A stretch of DNA of 64,000 bases from Turicibacter sp. TJ11 (GCF_021497505.1 NZ_CP069349.1:2383780-2447779), one strand, 5' to 3'. Positions 38,775 to 52,226 are shown, numbered from the stretch's first letter. The notes: generated by a model not told the origin, from the sequence alone. Numbers and translations: made by a program.

Positions 38775-39434
38775 ATGAAACATATTACACTTGACGAACA
38801 GTTAAAAGAAAAAGTTCCCGGTTATTGTTTAGCGGTCATGTCTTTTGAAATGATTGTAAAACCGACATCGGATTCTTTGAAAGAAGAAATGGCTCTATTA
38901 GAACAGCGAGTGATGAAGCAATTAACACTAGAAACTCTATTGAAAGAACCTCGTATTGCAGCAGCTCGTGCAGGATATAAATCATTAGGAAAGGATCCTT
39001 CACGTTATCGTTTATCAACAGAGGCGTTACTTCGACGACTAATCAAAGGAAATGGACTTTATTATGTTAATAATGCAGTCGATATTGGAAATATTTTATC
39101 AGCACAAACACAACGTAGTGTTGCAGTACTTGATGAAGATAAAATCGAGGGAGATATTTTAATTCGTATTGGTAAAGATGAGCTGTACGAAGGAATCGGT
39201 CGAGGTAATATTAATATTGAAAATATACCTGTTTATTGTGATGAAGTAGGTCCATTTGGGACACCTACATCAGATACCCCTCGTACAAGAATTACGGAAA
39301 CGACAAAAAATATTTTAGTCTTTATTACTTCTTTTAACGGAGTAGATGGATTATTACAGGATGTGAAATTAGCTAAAGACTTATTTACACGATTTGGACA
39401 AATGACGAATTTTTCATTGGAAATAGTGGAATAA
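38775..39434 (+). CDS. B3/B4 tRNA-binding-domain protein (PheT-like editing fold)
   Basis: A 219-residue stand-alone B3/B4 domain, the fold used for editing in the phenylalanyl-tRNA synthetase beta chain. Family landmarks are AARAGYKSLGKDPSRYR, STEALLRRLIKG, LYYVNNAVDIGNILSA and the C-terminal DTPRTRITETTKNILVFI. Proteins of this type are suspected to act on tRNA or amino acids, but the function is not established. The ATG at 38775 follows TTGGAGGG. It lies directly before glnS-like GlnRS, a suggestive neighbour. Confidence 0.88.
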   Translation: MKHITLDEQLKEKVPGYCLAVMSFEMIVKPTSDSLKEEMALLEQRVMKQLTLETLLKEPRIAAARAGYKSLGKDPSRYRLSTEALLRRLIKGNGLYYVNNAVDIGNILSAQTQRSVAVLDEDKIEGDILIRIGKDELYEGIGRGNINIENIPVYCDEVGPFGTPTSDTPRTRITETTKNILVFITSFNGVDGLLQDVKLAKDLFTRFGQMTNFSLEIVE

Positions 39435-39540
39435 TGTTACTATGTATTCTATAGTTATGATATAATCTAAAAATAGATTTTTATTAATATAAAAAGGCGC
39501 AGTCATTGCAATAGTTTTGGATTTTAGCGAGGTGTTTTTT

Positions 39541-41193
39541 ATGGAAATAGTCAATGAAAATTCAAACTTCATTAAGACGATTATGAAAGAAGATTTAGAA
39601 AGTGGAAAGCATAAAGAAATTATTACACGTTTCCCACCAGAACCGAATGGTTACCTACATATTGGTCATGCGAAAGCCATTTTAACAAACTACTTATTAG
39701 CTAAAGAGTTTGGTGGAAAAATGAATCTTCGCTTTGACGATACGAATCCAGTAAAAGAAGATGAAGAGTTCGTACAAGGAATTATTGAAGATATTAAATG
39801 GTTAGGTGTTGAGTATAATCAATTATTATTTGCCTCTGATACATTTGAAAAAATGTATGAACATGCAATTCACTTAATTAAAAAAGGTAAAGCTTATGTT
39901 GATGATCAAACACCTGAACAAATGCGCGAAAACCGTGGAACTTTAACACAACCGGGAGTTGAATCACCGTATCGTAATCGCTCAGTAGAGGAAAACTTAG
40001 AATTATTTGAAAATATGCGAAAAGGTGTTTATAAAGACGGAGAAAAAGTATTACGCGCTAAAATTGATATGGCTTCTCCTAATATGAACTTACGTGACCC
40101 TGCATTATATCGTATTTTACATACGACTCATCATAATACAGGTGATAAATGGTGTATCTATCCAATGTATGACTACGCACATCCACTAGAAGATGCATTC
40201 GAAGGAATCACTCACTCATTATGTTCGTTAGAATATGAAGATCATCGTCCGTTATATGATTGGGTGATTGAAAACTGTGAAACAGAAGCAAAACCTCGTC
40301 AAATTGAGTTTGCTCGTTTAAATATGAAAAACACAATCATGTCAAAACGTTACTTAAAACAATTAGTTGATGAAGGTGTTGTTGATGGATGGGATGATCC
40401 ACGTATGCCAACAGTGGCAGGTTTACGTCGTCGTGGATATACACCACAAGCTATTACAAACTTTATTCAAGAGGTAGGATTATCAAAAGCTGTGAGTACA
40501 GTGGATCCACAAATGTTAGAGCATTTCATTCGTGAGGATTTAAAACTAAAAGCCCCACGTACAATGGCTGTTTTACGTCCGTTAAAAGTAGTCATTACAA
40601 ACTATCCTGAAGGACAAGTTGAATATTTAGACGCTGAAATCAACCCAGAAGTACCAGAAATGGGAACTCGTCAAATTCCATTCTCTCGTGAAATTTACAT
40701 TGAACAAGAAGATTTCATGGAAAATCCAGTTCCAAAATACTTCCGTTTATTCCCTGGAAACGAAGTCCGTTTAAAACATGCATACTTTATTAAGTGTACA
40801 GATGTTATTAAAGATGAAGAAGGAAACATTGTTGAAATTCATGCAACTTATGATCCAGAAACGAAATCAGGTTCAGGATTTACAGGACGTAAAGTTAAGG
40901 GAACCATTCATTGGGTAGATGCAACGCATAATATTCCAGCTGATTTCCATTTATATGAACCATTATTAGTTGAAAATGAAGAAACTGAAGGATTACCATT
41001 CTTAGAACGTATCAACAAAAACTCTGAAGATGTTGCACAAGGATTTGTTGAGGAAAACATGAAAGATGTTCAAGCCCATGATAAATTCCAATTCTTCCGT
41101 CATGGATACTTTAATGTGGATCCAAAACGTACAAACGAAGGAAAATTATCATTTAACCGCATCGTATCATTAAAATCAAGCTTCCGTATCTAA
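39541..41193 (+). CDS. glnS: Glutaminyl-tRNA synthetase
   Basis: A 550-residue class I synthetase attaching glutamine to tRNA-Gln. It has the HIGH motif at 40-43 (GYLHIGHAK) and the KMSKS-like MSKR at 267-270 (NTIMSKRYL), plus two beta-barrel anticodon-binding domains. Sequence features such as [16 protein letters not shown] and [13 protein letters not shown] separate GlnRS from GluRS. Most low-GC Gram-positives use the GatCAB amidation route instead, so a GlnRS gene is notable. The ATG at 39541 follows GCGAGGTG. Confidence 0.95.
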   Translation: MEIVNENSNFIKTIMKEDLESGKHKEIITRFPPEPNGYLHIGHAKAILTNYLLAKEFGGKMNLRFDDTNPVKEDEEFVQGIIEDIKWLGVEYNQLLFASDTFEKMYEHAIHLIKKGKAYVDDQTPEQMRENRGTLTQPGVESPYRNRSVEENLELFENMRKGVYKDGEKVLRAKIDMASPNMNLRDPALYRILHTTHHNTGDKWCIYPMYDYAHPLEDAFEGITHSLCSLEYEDHRPLYDWVIENCETEAKPRQIEFARLNMKNTIMSKRYLKQLVDEGVVDGWDDPRMPTVAGLRRRGYTPQAITNFIQEVGLSKAVSTVDPQMLEHFIREDLKLKAPRTMAVLRPLKVVITNYPEGQVEYLDAEINPEVPEMGTRQIPFSREIYIEQEDFMENPVPKYFRLFPGNEVRLKHAYFIKCTDVIKDEEGNIVEIHATYDPETKSGSGFTGRKVKGTIHWVDATHNIPADFHLYEPLLVENEETEGLPFLERINKNSEDVAQGFVEENMKDVQAHDKFQFFRHGYFNVDPKRTNEGKLSFNRIVSLKSSFRI

Positions 41194-41258
41194 TTTAATA
41201 TTGTTATTAGAATAGAGATAATAACTAGACAAAACATGATTTGATTTTTGAATAGATT

Positions 41259-41305
41259 AAAAACTCGTAGATTGATATTTTTTAGTTAATCTACGAGTTT
41301 TTTTA
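41259..41305 (+). terminator. Intrinsic terminator after glnS
   Basis: AAACTCGTAGATT and AATCTACGAGTTT form a 13-bp stem followed by a T-tract. Confidence 0.92.
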
Positions 41306-41470
41306 TTTAAAACTGAATATCAAGGGTGTCTGATAAACAAGATATAATAGGTAAAAATTGTATAATATTTATTATTTTTTGTTAAAATAATAAATATGTC
41401 TATTTTCAAAAGATATTCTCAAAAAATGGCTAATAACAAACGGTTGTTTGTTTAATTTGAGCTATAAAAT

Positions 41471-41479
41471 TGCTATAAT
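41471..41479 (+). promoter_or_regulatory. Extended -10 promoter facing the repeat array
   Basis: TGCTATAAT is a perfect extended -10 (TGn + TATAAT). No strong -35 is seen, which extended -10 promoters tolerate. The expected start, near 41486, is the first bases of repeat unit 1. Confidence 0.6.
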
Positions 41480-41484
41480 AAAGC

Positions 41485-41670
41485 GGGGCCCCCAGGTGAG
41501 AGAAACGAACGATCTTCAACAACTGGGGAATGGGCCCCCAGGTGAGAGAAACGAACAATCCACAATAACTGGGGAATGGGGCCCCCAGGTGAGAGAAACG
41601 AACGATCTTCAACAACTGGGGAATGGGCCCCCAGGTGAGAGAAGCGAACAATCCACAATAACTGGGGAAT
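41485..41670. repeat. Alternating A-B-A-B tandem array of GC-rich 46/47-bp units
   Basis: Four head-to-tail units occur at 41485-41531, 41532-41577, 41578-41624 and 41625-41670. Units 1 and 3 (47 bp) share CGATCTTCAACAACTGGGG; units 2 and 4 (46 bp) carry CAATCCACAATAACTGGGG. All begin with GGG(G)CCCCCAGGTGAGAGAA. Each can fold CCCCAG onto CTGGGG. A degenerate fifth unit seems to follow (41671 to about 41708). The array is far more GC-rich than its surroundings. It stays open in several frames because the 93-bp super-repeat is a multiple of three. I treat those frames as artefacts. Confidence 0.9.
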
Positions 41671-41708
41671 GACCTTTAGATGAGTGAAATGTTTTCAGTT
41701 TGGGGATA

Positions 41709-42003
41709 TCCTTAATCGTTTGAATAATCATCATTCAACTTTAAAGAGTGTTAGTTTTTAAGATGAAAGATAGCTCCTTTTTATGTTAAGCACTCATAGA
41801 GTTATTTTAATCAATTAAAATAGTCTATAAATTGTACCTAGAGAGGGTAAAATAAATTTTAGGCCTTAAAAGTTCGTTTTAAAAGTAAAAAACTATGATC
41901 TTCTATGATTAAAGTCAGATTTTTTATCGCTGAAAACCAATCACAACGCTAGTGATAGTTAAAAGCGTAAATTGAGATATACAAATTTTTAAGAGGTGAG
42001 ATA
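41709..42003. other. AT-rich region between repeat array and pcrA
   Basis: No gene, strong hairpin or recognised RNA was found here. Short T-rich runs near 41755-41785 and 41875-41930 lack convincing stems. Confidence 0.4.
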
Positions 42004-44223
42004 ATGAGTCATTTATTAGATAAAATGAATCCGCAACAAAAGGAGGCTATTTTAACGACAGAAGGTCCTTTATTAGTAATGGCTGGTGCCGGTTCAGGAA
42101 AAACCCGAGTATTAACGCATCGTATTGCCTATTTAATGTCGGAAAAACAAGTATCCCCATATAATATTCTTGCGATTACTTTTACGAATAAGGCAGCGCG
42201 CGAAATGAAAGAGCGTGTTGAAAAATTAATTGGTGAACGTGGAAAAGACGTTTGGATTTCAACCTTTCATTCCATGTGTGTTCGTATTTTAAGACGCGAT
42301 ATTGATTTAATTGGTTATGATTTAAATTTTGGAATTTTAGATGATGCAGATCAGTTAAGTGTCATTAAAACAGTGATGGAAGATTTGAATTTAGACCCAA
42401 AACGTCAATCTCCAAAATATTTTTTATCCCAAATTAGTAATGCCAAAAATGAATTAAAAGCGCCAAGTGATTTAAGTAAAGAGTTTGAAAATGAAGATGT
42501 CATTCGTGTTTATGAAAAATATCAACAGACGTTATTTAAAAATAATCGTTTAGATTTTGATGATTTATTAATGTTAACTGTTCACTTGTTTGAAAAGCAT
42601 CCAGACGTTTTATCTTTTTATCAGAATAAGTTTCAATATATTCACATTGATGAGTATCAAGATACTAACCATGCTCAATATAAGATTGTGAAGCTATTAG
42701 CGGAGAAATTCCGAAATATCTGTGTGGTGGGTGACTCAGATCAATCTATTTATAGTTGGCGTGGAGCAAATATCGGAAATATTTTATCTTTTGAGAGCGA
42801 CTATAAAGATGCAGCTGTTGTTTTACTTGAACAAAACTACCGCTCAAAACAGATGATTTTAAATGCGGCTAATGATGTGATTAGAAATAACAGTGGGCGT
42901 CGTGATAAACAACTTTGGTCTGATCGTGGTGAAGGTGAGTCGATAGAATACCATCGTGCATCTGATGGGGATATTGAAGCAACTTACATTGCAGATAAGA
43001 TTGCTTATATGAGACGTGATACGTACGATTATCATGATTTTGCTGTTTTATATCGTACGAACTCTCAATCACGTGCCATTGAACAAGCTTTACTTCGTCA
43101 AAATATTCCTTATCGATTAGTTGGAGGACAAAGTTATTTTAAACGTAAAGAGATTAAAGACTTGATGGCTTACTTACGTTTAATTTGTAATCCGGATGAT
43201 GATTTATCATTTGTTCGTGTCGTGAATGAACCGAAACGAGGAATCGGAGCTGCATCAATTGATAAATTAAATCAATTTGCTAAAGATTCAGAATTATCGT
43301 TGATGGCATCTATTCAAGATGCAACGGGTGTAGTTGCAAAAGCGACATTAAATAAATTAATGGATTTTAAGACGATGATTTATATGCTTCGTGCCCAAAT
43401 TGAAGATTATTCATTGGCTAGTTTTATTGATTTAGTTTTAAATCAGACTGGATATCTTGAAATGTTAGAAAACGAAAATACCATTGAAGCTGACAGTCGT
43501 ATTGATAACTTAGGAGAATTTAAATCAATGGCTACACAATTTGAAGAGGTTGATTTAGATGAAATTTTAGCAGAAGAAGAAAGTGAAGAACGTGCAGAAG
43601 AACTATCTACAATGACAAAGTTGATTATTTTGTTAAATGATTTGATGCTACAAACAGATACTGAAACTGAAGAAGAAGCTAATGAATCTAAAGTAACCTT
43701 AATGACGATTCATGCAGCTAAAGGATTAGAGTTCCCAGTTGTGTTTATTTGTGGATTTGAAGATGGAATTTTCCCATTACGTTCAGCCATTGAACAAGGA
43801 GCCGACGAGTTAGAAGAAGAACGTCGTTTAGCTTATGTGGCGATTACTCGTGCAGAAGATCTTTTATTCATTACAAATGCACAAAGTCGTTATCAATATG
43901 GAATGCGATCAGCTAATGCCGAATCGATGTTTATCAAAGAGATTTCCGATAAATATTTAAATAAAACAGGAATTGAAGCTCGTCCTCGCCCTTCGTTTAC
44001 ACTTCAAGAAGCAGTAGAGTCAAAGGCACCAAAGCGTCAATTAAAGACCGTTAATCTAAATTCTGATTCTTCATGGGCAAGTGGTGATAAAGTTGAACAT
44101 GATACATTTGGTGAAGGTGTTGTTGTCGGAGTTAAGGGTGAGGTTATTTCGATTGCCTTTAGTGCACCTCATGGAATTAAAAAATTAATGGGATCACATC
44201 CGGCATTAAAAAAACGCTCATAA
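42004..44223 (+). CDS. pcrA: ATP-dependent DNA helicase PcrA (UvrD/Rep family)
   Basis: A 739-residue superfamily 1A helicase that unwinds DNA 3' to 5' in repair and rolling-circle replication. Motif I is AGAGSGKT at 27-34, motif II DEYQDTN, then the VVGDSDQSIYSWRGA motif, the QNYRS motif, and TLMTIHAAKGLEFPVVF near 565. The C-terminal tail has the Tudor-like KVEHDTFGEGVV interaction module that contacts RNA polymerase in PcrA. It starts behind AGAGGTGAG and is followed 23 bp later by ligA, the usual Gram-positive pair. Confidence 0.97.
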   Translation: MSHLLDKMNPQQKEAILTTEGPLLVMAGAGSGKTRVLTHRIAYLMSEKQVSPYNILAITFTNKAAREMKERVEKLIGERGKDVWISTFHSMCVRILRRDIDLIGYDLNFGILDDADQLSVIKTVMEDLNLDPKRQSPKYFLSQISNAKNELKAPSDLSKEFENEDVIRVYEKYQQTLFKNNRLDFDDLLMLTVHLFEKHPDVLSFYQNKFQYIHIDEYQDTNHAQYKIVKLLAEKFRNICVVGDSDQSIYSWRGANIGNILSFESDYKDAAVVLLEQNYRSKQMILNAANDVIRNNSGRRDKQLWSDRGEGESIEYHRASDGDIEATYIADKIAYMRRDTYDYHDFAVLYRTNSQSRAIEQALLRQNIPYRLVGGQSYFKRKEIKDLMAYLRLICNPDDDLSFVRVVNEPKRGIGAASIDKLNQFAKDSELSLMASIQDATGVVAKATLNKLMDFKTMIYMLRAQIEDYSLASFIDLVLNQTGYLEMLENENTIEADSRIDNLGEFKSMATQFEEVDLDEILAEEESEERAEELSTMTKLIILLNDLMLQTDTETEEEANESKVTLMTIHAAKGLEFPVVFICGFEDGIFPLRSAIEQGADELEEERRLAYVAITRAEDLLFITNAQSRYQYGMRSANAESMFIKEISDKYLNKTGIEARPRPSFTLQEAVESKAPKRQLKTVNLNSDSSWASGDKVEHDTFGEGVVVGVKGEVISIAFSAPHGIKKLMGSHPALKKRS

Positions 44224-44243
44224 CAAATGATAAAGGAGAATGA

Positions 44244-46232
<1,989 letters not shown>

Positions 46233-46242
46233 GAGGAGTTTA

Positions 46243-47436
46243 ATGAAACGTTTCTACGTGTTATTCGTGAGTTTATTATGTAGTATTAGTGTTTTAGTGG
46301 GATGTACTAAGCCCCCGACACCGTCTGTTCAAGAGGGAACAACTGATGAAGAAACTTTAACGACAAAGTGGTTATCAAATGAGACGACAACGGATTACTA
46401 TCGAACGATACTTCCGTATAAATCTAGTCCTACGCGTGGATTAATTTATTCCTCTAAGTATTCAAAGGTAAGTAATCGTTACGATATTGATTATTTTGAA
46501 TTAGCGCTCATGCGTGAATCACAATCGTATTTTGATCCAGAGAATTTTTATTTTCAAGAAGGCCAATATTTAACGAAAGAAACCGTTAAACAAATGCTTT
46601 CAAAAAAGAAAACACAGACCGAATTAGAGGCGGAATTAGAAAATGATTCTGAGTATGTAGATTTAGGGTTAAATCCATCTTCAAATGAAGTGATTAACAT
46701 TAATGGGATTGAAGTAACGAGTCCAGTTTATTTGGCGTATCTACTCGAACAGGATTACCTCATTCAAGAAGGAGATGAAGCTCTTTTAAACGGTGTAACG
46801 ATTGGGTTAGCATTAAATCCGTATCAATCATGGCAAAATGAACTCGGTTATACTCAAGTTGTTGCATTAGATGAAGAGACCCTAATTTCAAAAGGAAAAG
46901 AGATTGCTCAAGAAGTGATTCAAATTTTACGTAATCAAGAAGAGTTTAAATCTATTCCTATTATGATTGGATTATACATTGTTGAAGAAGAAAGTGCGGT
47001 CACACCGGGACATATGGTAGCTAAAACATTAGTTGCAGCAGAGAGTGAACAAATTAAAGACTGGAAAGCCGTTAATGAACATTATTACTTACTTCCAAAT
47101 GAGAATACCTTCGCTATTGATGCAAATATCTCTAATCAGTACAGTGAATTCAAAGAAATTATAAAGGAGTATTATCCACATTATTATGGAATTATAGGTG
47201 TGGCACATTTTATAGATAATAAATTAGAAAACTTAGAAATCACTGTGAATATTGACTTCTACGGTTTGGCTGAGAAGATCTCCTTTCATCAATTGCTAAG
47301 TCAACTTATTAAAGAAACCTTTTCACCCCAATATAATATCAATGTTGTCGTTCGCTCAAGTGATGAAATTTACGGGGTATTGTTACGCCCAGCTAACAGT
47401 GATGAGGTTGAATTAAAAATAATAAGTTGGAAATAG
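46243..47436 (+). CDS. camS: CamS-family lipoprotein
   Basis: A 397-residue lipoprotein with lipobox VLVGC near residue 21, then the CamS domain (YYRTILPYKSSPTRGLIY, VYLAYLLEQDYL and a C-terminal VRSSDEIYGVL). In enterococci and staphylococci the signal peptide of CamS gives rise to a sex-pheromone-like peptide. The position after ligA is conserved in Gram-positives. The start follows ATAGGAGG. Confidence 0.92.
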   Translation: MKRFYVLFVSLLCSISVLVGCTKPPTPSVQEGTTDEETLTTKWLSNETTTDYYRTILPYKSSPTRGLIYSSKYSKVSNRYDIDYFELALMRESQSYFDPENFYFQEGQYLTKETVKQMLSKKKTQTELEAELENDSEYVDLGLNPSSNEVININGIEVTSPVYLAYLLEQDYLIQEGDEALLNGVTIGLALNPYQSWQNELGYTQVVALDEETLISKGKEIAQEVIQILRNQEEFKSIPIMIGLYIVEEESAVTPGHMVAKTLVAAESEQIKDWKAVNEHYYLLPNENTFAIDANISNQYSEFKEIIKEYYPHYYGIIGVAHFIDNKLENLEITVNIDFYGLAEKISFHQLLSQLIKETFSPQYNINVVVRSSDEIYGVLLRPANSDEVELKIISWK

Positions 47437-47460
47437 CAAGTATGTGAGAAAGAGGATGAA

Positions 47461-49343
47461 ATGAAGAAATTATTTTGGCGTTTAACGATGATGTTTTGGG
47501 GAGTATTTAGTGTGGTTCTAGTATCCTTTCTAATTACTTTTTATTTGAATTATGAAAAAAGTTATATGCAGAAGCTATTAGAATTTGATAATCAAGTTAA
47601 AGATGTCGTCAGTATGATTGATAAAAATTTTAAGGAGTATACTCGAATAGTCAAACTAGAAGAGTTTAGGTCCATTTGTATCTTGGAAGAAAATTTAGAG
47701 ATTTTTAAAATGATGGATTCGGAAGAAGTTAATACTTTACTAAATCAACAATTATTAGTTAGCGATGAAAGTATGACTGAAGAGGAAAAATTGTTTTACT
47801 TAGCTTATTCAAAAACAGTTAATTTAGTAAATGAATTGCTACCTAACATAAAAGAACTGTATGAAAATGAATATGAGATTCTTGAGTTTATATTTATTCC
47901 ATTTTATGATGAATCGATGAATCAAACAGTTTTTGCTGAAAAATTCAATCAATCTCAGCTGATTGAATTACAAGATGGATTATTCATGTTTAATGAACCT
48001 ATTCAACAAAAAGATAATATTTGGGCAGCTTATCAAGTAGTGGAATGGGAAGATGAAATACTAGGGTACTTCCAACTTGTGTTTAAAACAATTAATACTG
48101 AAGAAATTTTTCCATACTCTCATCTTAATAAAGGTCTTTACTATGTGGATAATCAATTATATACAGATAATGATCTTCCATCTGATTTAAAAGAAAAGCT
48201 GCTACCAGCTAGCTTTGAAGAGGCATCTTCTATCTTAAAAGATGAAGGGTATTATTTAAGTCAACATACATCCGAAGTGATGAACTTAAAAGTCATTCAC
48301 TATCAGTTAAAAAATCAGTTACGAGCGTCCGTCATTGCTCAGACGATCAGTTTATTTGAATTAAGTGTTATTCTTTTAATTCTTTTATTTTTACTAGTCT
48401 CTTACATTTTATTTATGTCCATTGTCAAACCATGTTACTTATTAGTTGATTACGTCAAGCGATGTAGTGAAGGAAATTATAAAATACCTTCAAATATTTG
48501 TAAAAGTTGGCGATCTTCTTTTTTAATGGTTAGAAATGCTTATTTAGAAAATGAACGATTATTAAATGTAAAAGATAGTCAAAGTCAAGAATTAGAGTAT
48601 GCTTGGAAACGTACGCTTGTAGCGAGTCAAGCAAAGACTCATTTCTTAGCTAAAGTTTCTCACGAATTAAAGACACCTTTAAATGCGATCAAAGGCTATG
48701 TGCAAGTTTTAAAACTAAGCATTGATCAGCCAAAACAAAAAAACAACTAGAGATTATTGAACACTCGAGTGATTTATTATTAAAACACGTAAATGAATTA
48801 CTTGATTTCTCAATGATTGAAGATGGAAAAGTTAAGTTAGCTATTCACAAACTCGATATTTTTCAAACGGCCCATGAAGTTGAAGAATTATTTATGATTG
48901 AGGCAGCGAATAAAGGAATAGAACTAACAGTCATAATTGATGAATCAATTCCTCATCAGTTATATGGAGATAATGACCGTATTAAACAAATTATTATAAA
49001 TTTAGTGTCTAACGCTATTAAGTTTACCGATATTGGAGAAATTAAAGTTAGCTTTGATTTAGATTATGAAAATGAATTTGAGGTTTACTTGAGTATTAAA
49101 GTAGAAGATACGGGTAAAGGTATTGCACCCAATAAGCTAGAATTTATTTTTGAGGCTTTTGCACAAGAAAATAATACGATTTCAAGACGCTATGGAGGAA
49201 CAGGACTAGGATTGAGTATTTCGAAGCGATTAGCAGATGTGATGGGTGGAAACTTGACAGTAGAAAGTACGCTCGAAGTAGGATCAACCTTCACACTCTT
49301 TTTACCTTTAGCTAAAACGTTAGTTGAGGAAGAGCAATGTTAG
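47461..49343 (+). pseudogene. Sensor histidine kinase split by a frameshift in an A7 run
   Basis: The first frame (47461-48750) encodes a membrane helix at 7-29, a large extracellular part, a second helix near 298-322, a linker, and HisKA with the phosphoacceptor His in AKVSHELKTPLNAI. It stops at TAG 48748. The -1 frame continues without gap as QLEIIEHSSDLLL and holds the complete HATPase (NLVSNAIKFTD, VEDTGKGIAP, GGTGLGLS) to 49343. The join is the heptamer A-AAA-AAC at 48738-48744. One missing A, or programmed slippage, explains it. No response regulator is adjacent. Confidence 0.85.
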
Positions 49344-49366
49344 AAGAAAGCAAGAGGTGAACTTAA

Positions 49367-52198
49367 ATGAATGATAAAATTGTTGTAAAAGGTGCAAGAG
49401 AACAAAATTTAAAAAATATTGATGTAGAAATTCCAAGAAATCAACTAGTTGTTTTAACGGGACTATCTGGTTCAGGAAAATCATCACTTGCTTTTGAAAC
49501 CATCTATGCAGAAGGACAACGACGTTATGTGGAAAGTTTATCTGCATATGCTAGACAATTTTTAGGTAATATGGAAAAACCAGATGTGGATTCGATTGAA
49601 GGACTTTCGCCAGCTATTTCGATTGATCAAAAAACAACTAATCGAAATCCTCGTTCAACGGTAGGAACTGTAACCGAAATTTATGACTATTTACGTTTAT
49701 TATTTTCTAGAATTGGAAAACCTGTTTGTCCAACGCATCATATAGAAATTCAAGCACAGTCCGTCGAGCAAATGGTTGATCGCTTATATGAATATCCGGA
49801 GCGAACACGTATGCAAATTTTAGCTCCGATTGTTGTTGGAAAAAAAGGAACACATACAAAAGTTTTAGAACAATTAAAAAAAGATGGATATATTCGAGTT
49901 CGCATTAATGGTGAGATGCTAGATTTAGATGAAGAAATTACGTTAAATAAAAATAAAAAGCATACGATTGAAGTTATTGTGGACCGAATTTCATTAAGAC
50001 CAGATGCCACTGCAAGGGTGGCAGATTCCATCGAAACAGCTTTGAATCTTGGTAATGGAAAAGTGTTAGTGGATATAGTAGGTCAAGAGGAGTTAGTTTT
50101 TAGTGAACATTTTTCTTGTCCTTACTGTGATTTTTCAGTTGGTGACTTAGAGCCACGGATGTTTTCATTTAACTCTCCCTTTGGTGCTTGTCCTGAATGT
50201 AGTGGACTAGGTGTTCAAAAGAAAATCGATGTTGATTTATTAATTCCAGATCCGAAGTTATCGATTTCACAAGGTGCTATTCGTGGATGGGAAAAAGAAG
50301 AGAATTATGGACGAAAACTTTTAGATACGGTTTGTCGACATTATGAAATAGATTTAGATAAACCGTTTGAAGAGTTAACTGAAAAAGAAAAAAATATTGT
50401 TTTATATGGAACAACAGAACCTATTCATTTTCAACTACAGTCGGAGAGTGGAATTAAACAAGAAAAGTTTGATGTTTATGAGGGCGTTGTTAATAATTTA
50501 GAGCGACGTTATATCGAAACCAACTCGTCATTTATGCGTGAGTGGATCGAAGGATTCATGTCTGATTTAACTTGTAAACAGTGCGATGGAAAGCGACTAT
50601 CAGAAGAAGCTTTATCTGTTTTAGTAGATGGAAAGAACATTAATGACTTTACCGATTTATCGATTCAGGAAGCATTAGACTTTATTAAGAATTTAGATTT
50701 AAGTGAAAAAGATAAGCTGATTGCAAATTTAATCTTAAAGGAAATTATTGAACGTCTAAGTTTTTTAGTAAACGTTGGATTAGATTACTTAACATTAAGT
50801 CGTTCAGCGGGATCACTTTCTGGAGGAGAAGCACAGCGTATTCGTTTAGCTACTCAAATTGGTTCAAGATTATCAGGTGTTTTATACGTATTAGACGAAC
50901 CTTCCATTGGTTTACATCAACGAGATAATGATCGTCTAATAGAAACACTTAAATCAATGCGTGATTTAGGAAACACATTGATTGTAGTTGAACACGATGA
51001 AGACACAATGATGGCTTGTGATTATTTAATTGATATCGGTCCTGGTGCAGGAATTCATGGTGGACAAATTGTCGCTCAAGGGACACCAGAAGAAGTGATG
51101 GAAAATGAAGCTTCGATAACTGGTCAGTATTTAAGTGGAAAAAAACAAATTTATTTACCGAAAGAACGCCGAAAAGGAAATGGAAACTTCATTGAAGTAA
51201 AAGGTGCAAAAGAAAATAACTTAAAGAATGTGAATCTTTCAATTCCGATGGGAATTATGAATGTAGTAACGGGTGTTTCTGGTTCAGGAAAATCGACATT
51301 AATTAATGATATTTTGTATCGATCGATTGCCTCAAAGCTTTATCGAACTAAAGATAAACCAGGTAAACATAAAGAATTAAAAGGGATTGAATATATTGAA
51401 AAAATTATTGATATTGATCAATCCCCAATTGGACGTACTCCACGGTCAAATCCTGCGACTTATACAGGAGTATTTGATGACATTCGTGATTTATTTGCAT
51501 CAACTAATGAAGCAAAAGTACGTGGATATCAAAAAGGACGCTTCTCGTTTAATGTAAAAGGTGGACGTTGTGAAGCTTGTCGAGGAGACGGATTATTAAA
51601 GATTGAAATGCACTTCTTACCAGATGTTTTCGTTCCATGTGAAGTTTGTCATGGGAAACGTTATAATCGTGAAACGCTAACGGTGACTTATCGCGGGAAA
51701 AATATTGCTGATGTTTTAGAAATGACAATAGAAGATGCTCATGTATTTTTTGAAAATCATCCTAAAATTTCGCGTAAGTTAAAAACATTGTGTGATGTTG
51801 GATTAGGCTATCTAAAACTTGGACAACCGGCATCTACTTTATCGGGAGGAGAAGCACAGCGTGTTAAATTAGCATCAGAGCTTCACCGCCGTATTACAGA
51901 TAAAACAGTTTATATTTTAGATGAACCGACAACTGGACTTCATATTGATGATGTGAAACGATTATTAAAGGTATTAAATCGCATGGTTGAAGAAGGTGCG
52001 ACGATTATTATCATCGAACATAATTTAGATGTCATTAAAATGGCTGACTATATTATTGACTTAGGTCCAGAAGGTGGGACACGAGGTGGAACGATTATTG
52101 CTAAAGGGACACCAGAAGAAGTTGCTAATGTAGAGGGATCATATACAGGGAAATATTTAAAGAAAATTTTAGATCGTGATCAAAAAAGACAATCTTAA
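49367..52198 (+). CDS. uvrA: Excinuclease ABC subunit UvrA
   Basis: A 943-residue damage-recognition ATPase of nucleotide excision repair. It has two ABC ATPase modules (Walker [10 protein letters not shown] near 32-40 and GVSGSGKST near 640, signatures [12 protein letters not shown] and [12 protein letters not shown]) and zinc-finger cysteines in [16 protein letters not shown] and [17 protein letters not shown]. It normally works with UvrB, which is not in the window. The start follows AAGAGGTGA. Confidence 0.98.
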   Translation: MNDKIVVKGAREQNLKNIDVEIPRNQLVVLTGLSGSGKSSLAFETIYAEGQRRYVESLSAYARQFLGNMEKPDVDSIEGLSPAISIDQKTTNRNPRSTVGTVTEIYDYLRLLFSRIGKPVCPTHHIEIQAQSVEQMVDRLYEYPERTRMQILAPIVVGKKGTHTKVLEQLKKDGYIRVRINGEMLDLDEEITLNKNKKHTIEVIVDRISLRPDATARVADSIETALNLGNGKVLVDIVGQEELVFSEHFSCPYCDFSVGDLEPRMFSFNSPFGACPECSGLGVQKKIDVDLLIPDPKLSISQGAIRGWEKEENYGRKLLDTVCRHYEIDLDKPFEELTEKEKNIVLYGTTEPIHFQLQSESGIKQEKFDVYEGVVNNLERRYIETNSSFMREWIEGFMSDLTCKQCDGKRLSEEALSVLVDGKNINDFTDLSIQEALDFIKNLDLSEKDKLIANLILKEIIERLSFLVNVGLDYLTLSRSAGSLSGGEAQRIRLATQIGSRLSGVLYVLDEPSIGLHQRDNDRLIETLKSMRDLGNTLIVVEHDEDTMMACDYLIDIGPGAGIHGGQIVAQGTPEEVMENEASITGQYLSGKKQIYLPKERRKGNGNFIEVKGAKENNLKNVNLSIPMGIMNVVTGVSGSGKSTLINDILYRSIASKLYRTKDKPGKHKELKGIEYIEKIIDIDQSPIGRTPRSNPATYTGVFDDIRDLFASTNEAKVRGYQKGRFSFNVKGGRCEACRGDGLLKIEMHFLPDVFVPCEVCHGKRYNRETLTVTYRGKNIADVLEMTIEDAHVFFENHPKISRKLKTLCDVGLGYLKLGQPASTLSGGEAQRVKLASELHRRITDKTVYILDEPTTGLHIDDVKRLLKVLNRMVEEGATIIIIEHNLDVIKMADYIIDLGPEGGTRGGTIIAKGTPEEVANVEGSYTGKYLKKILDRDQKRQS

Positions 52199-52226
52199 AA
52201 AGCTCTGTTAACTCAGAGCTTTTTTC
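52197..52226 (+). terminator. Intrinsic terminator after uvrA
   Basis: AAAAAGCTCTG and CAGAGCTTTTTT form the stem around TTAACT, overlapping the stop codon. Confidence 0.92.

Noticed and set aside
41485-41670. CRISPR array
   Set aside because: Units are directly adjacent, with no unique spacers and no cas genes nearby. The internal differences alternate rather than vary.
41430-41672. Open frames on both strands across the repeat array
   Set aside because: They exist because the 93-bp super-repeat keeps frame on both strands. They lack ribosome sites and give short repeated peptides unlike known proteins.
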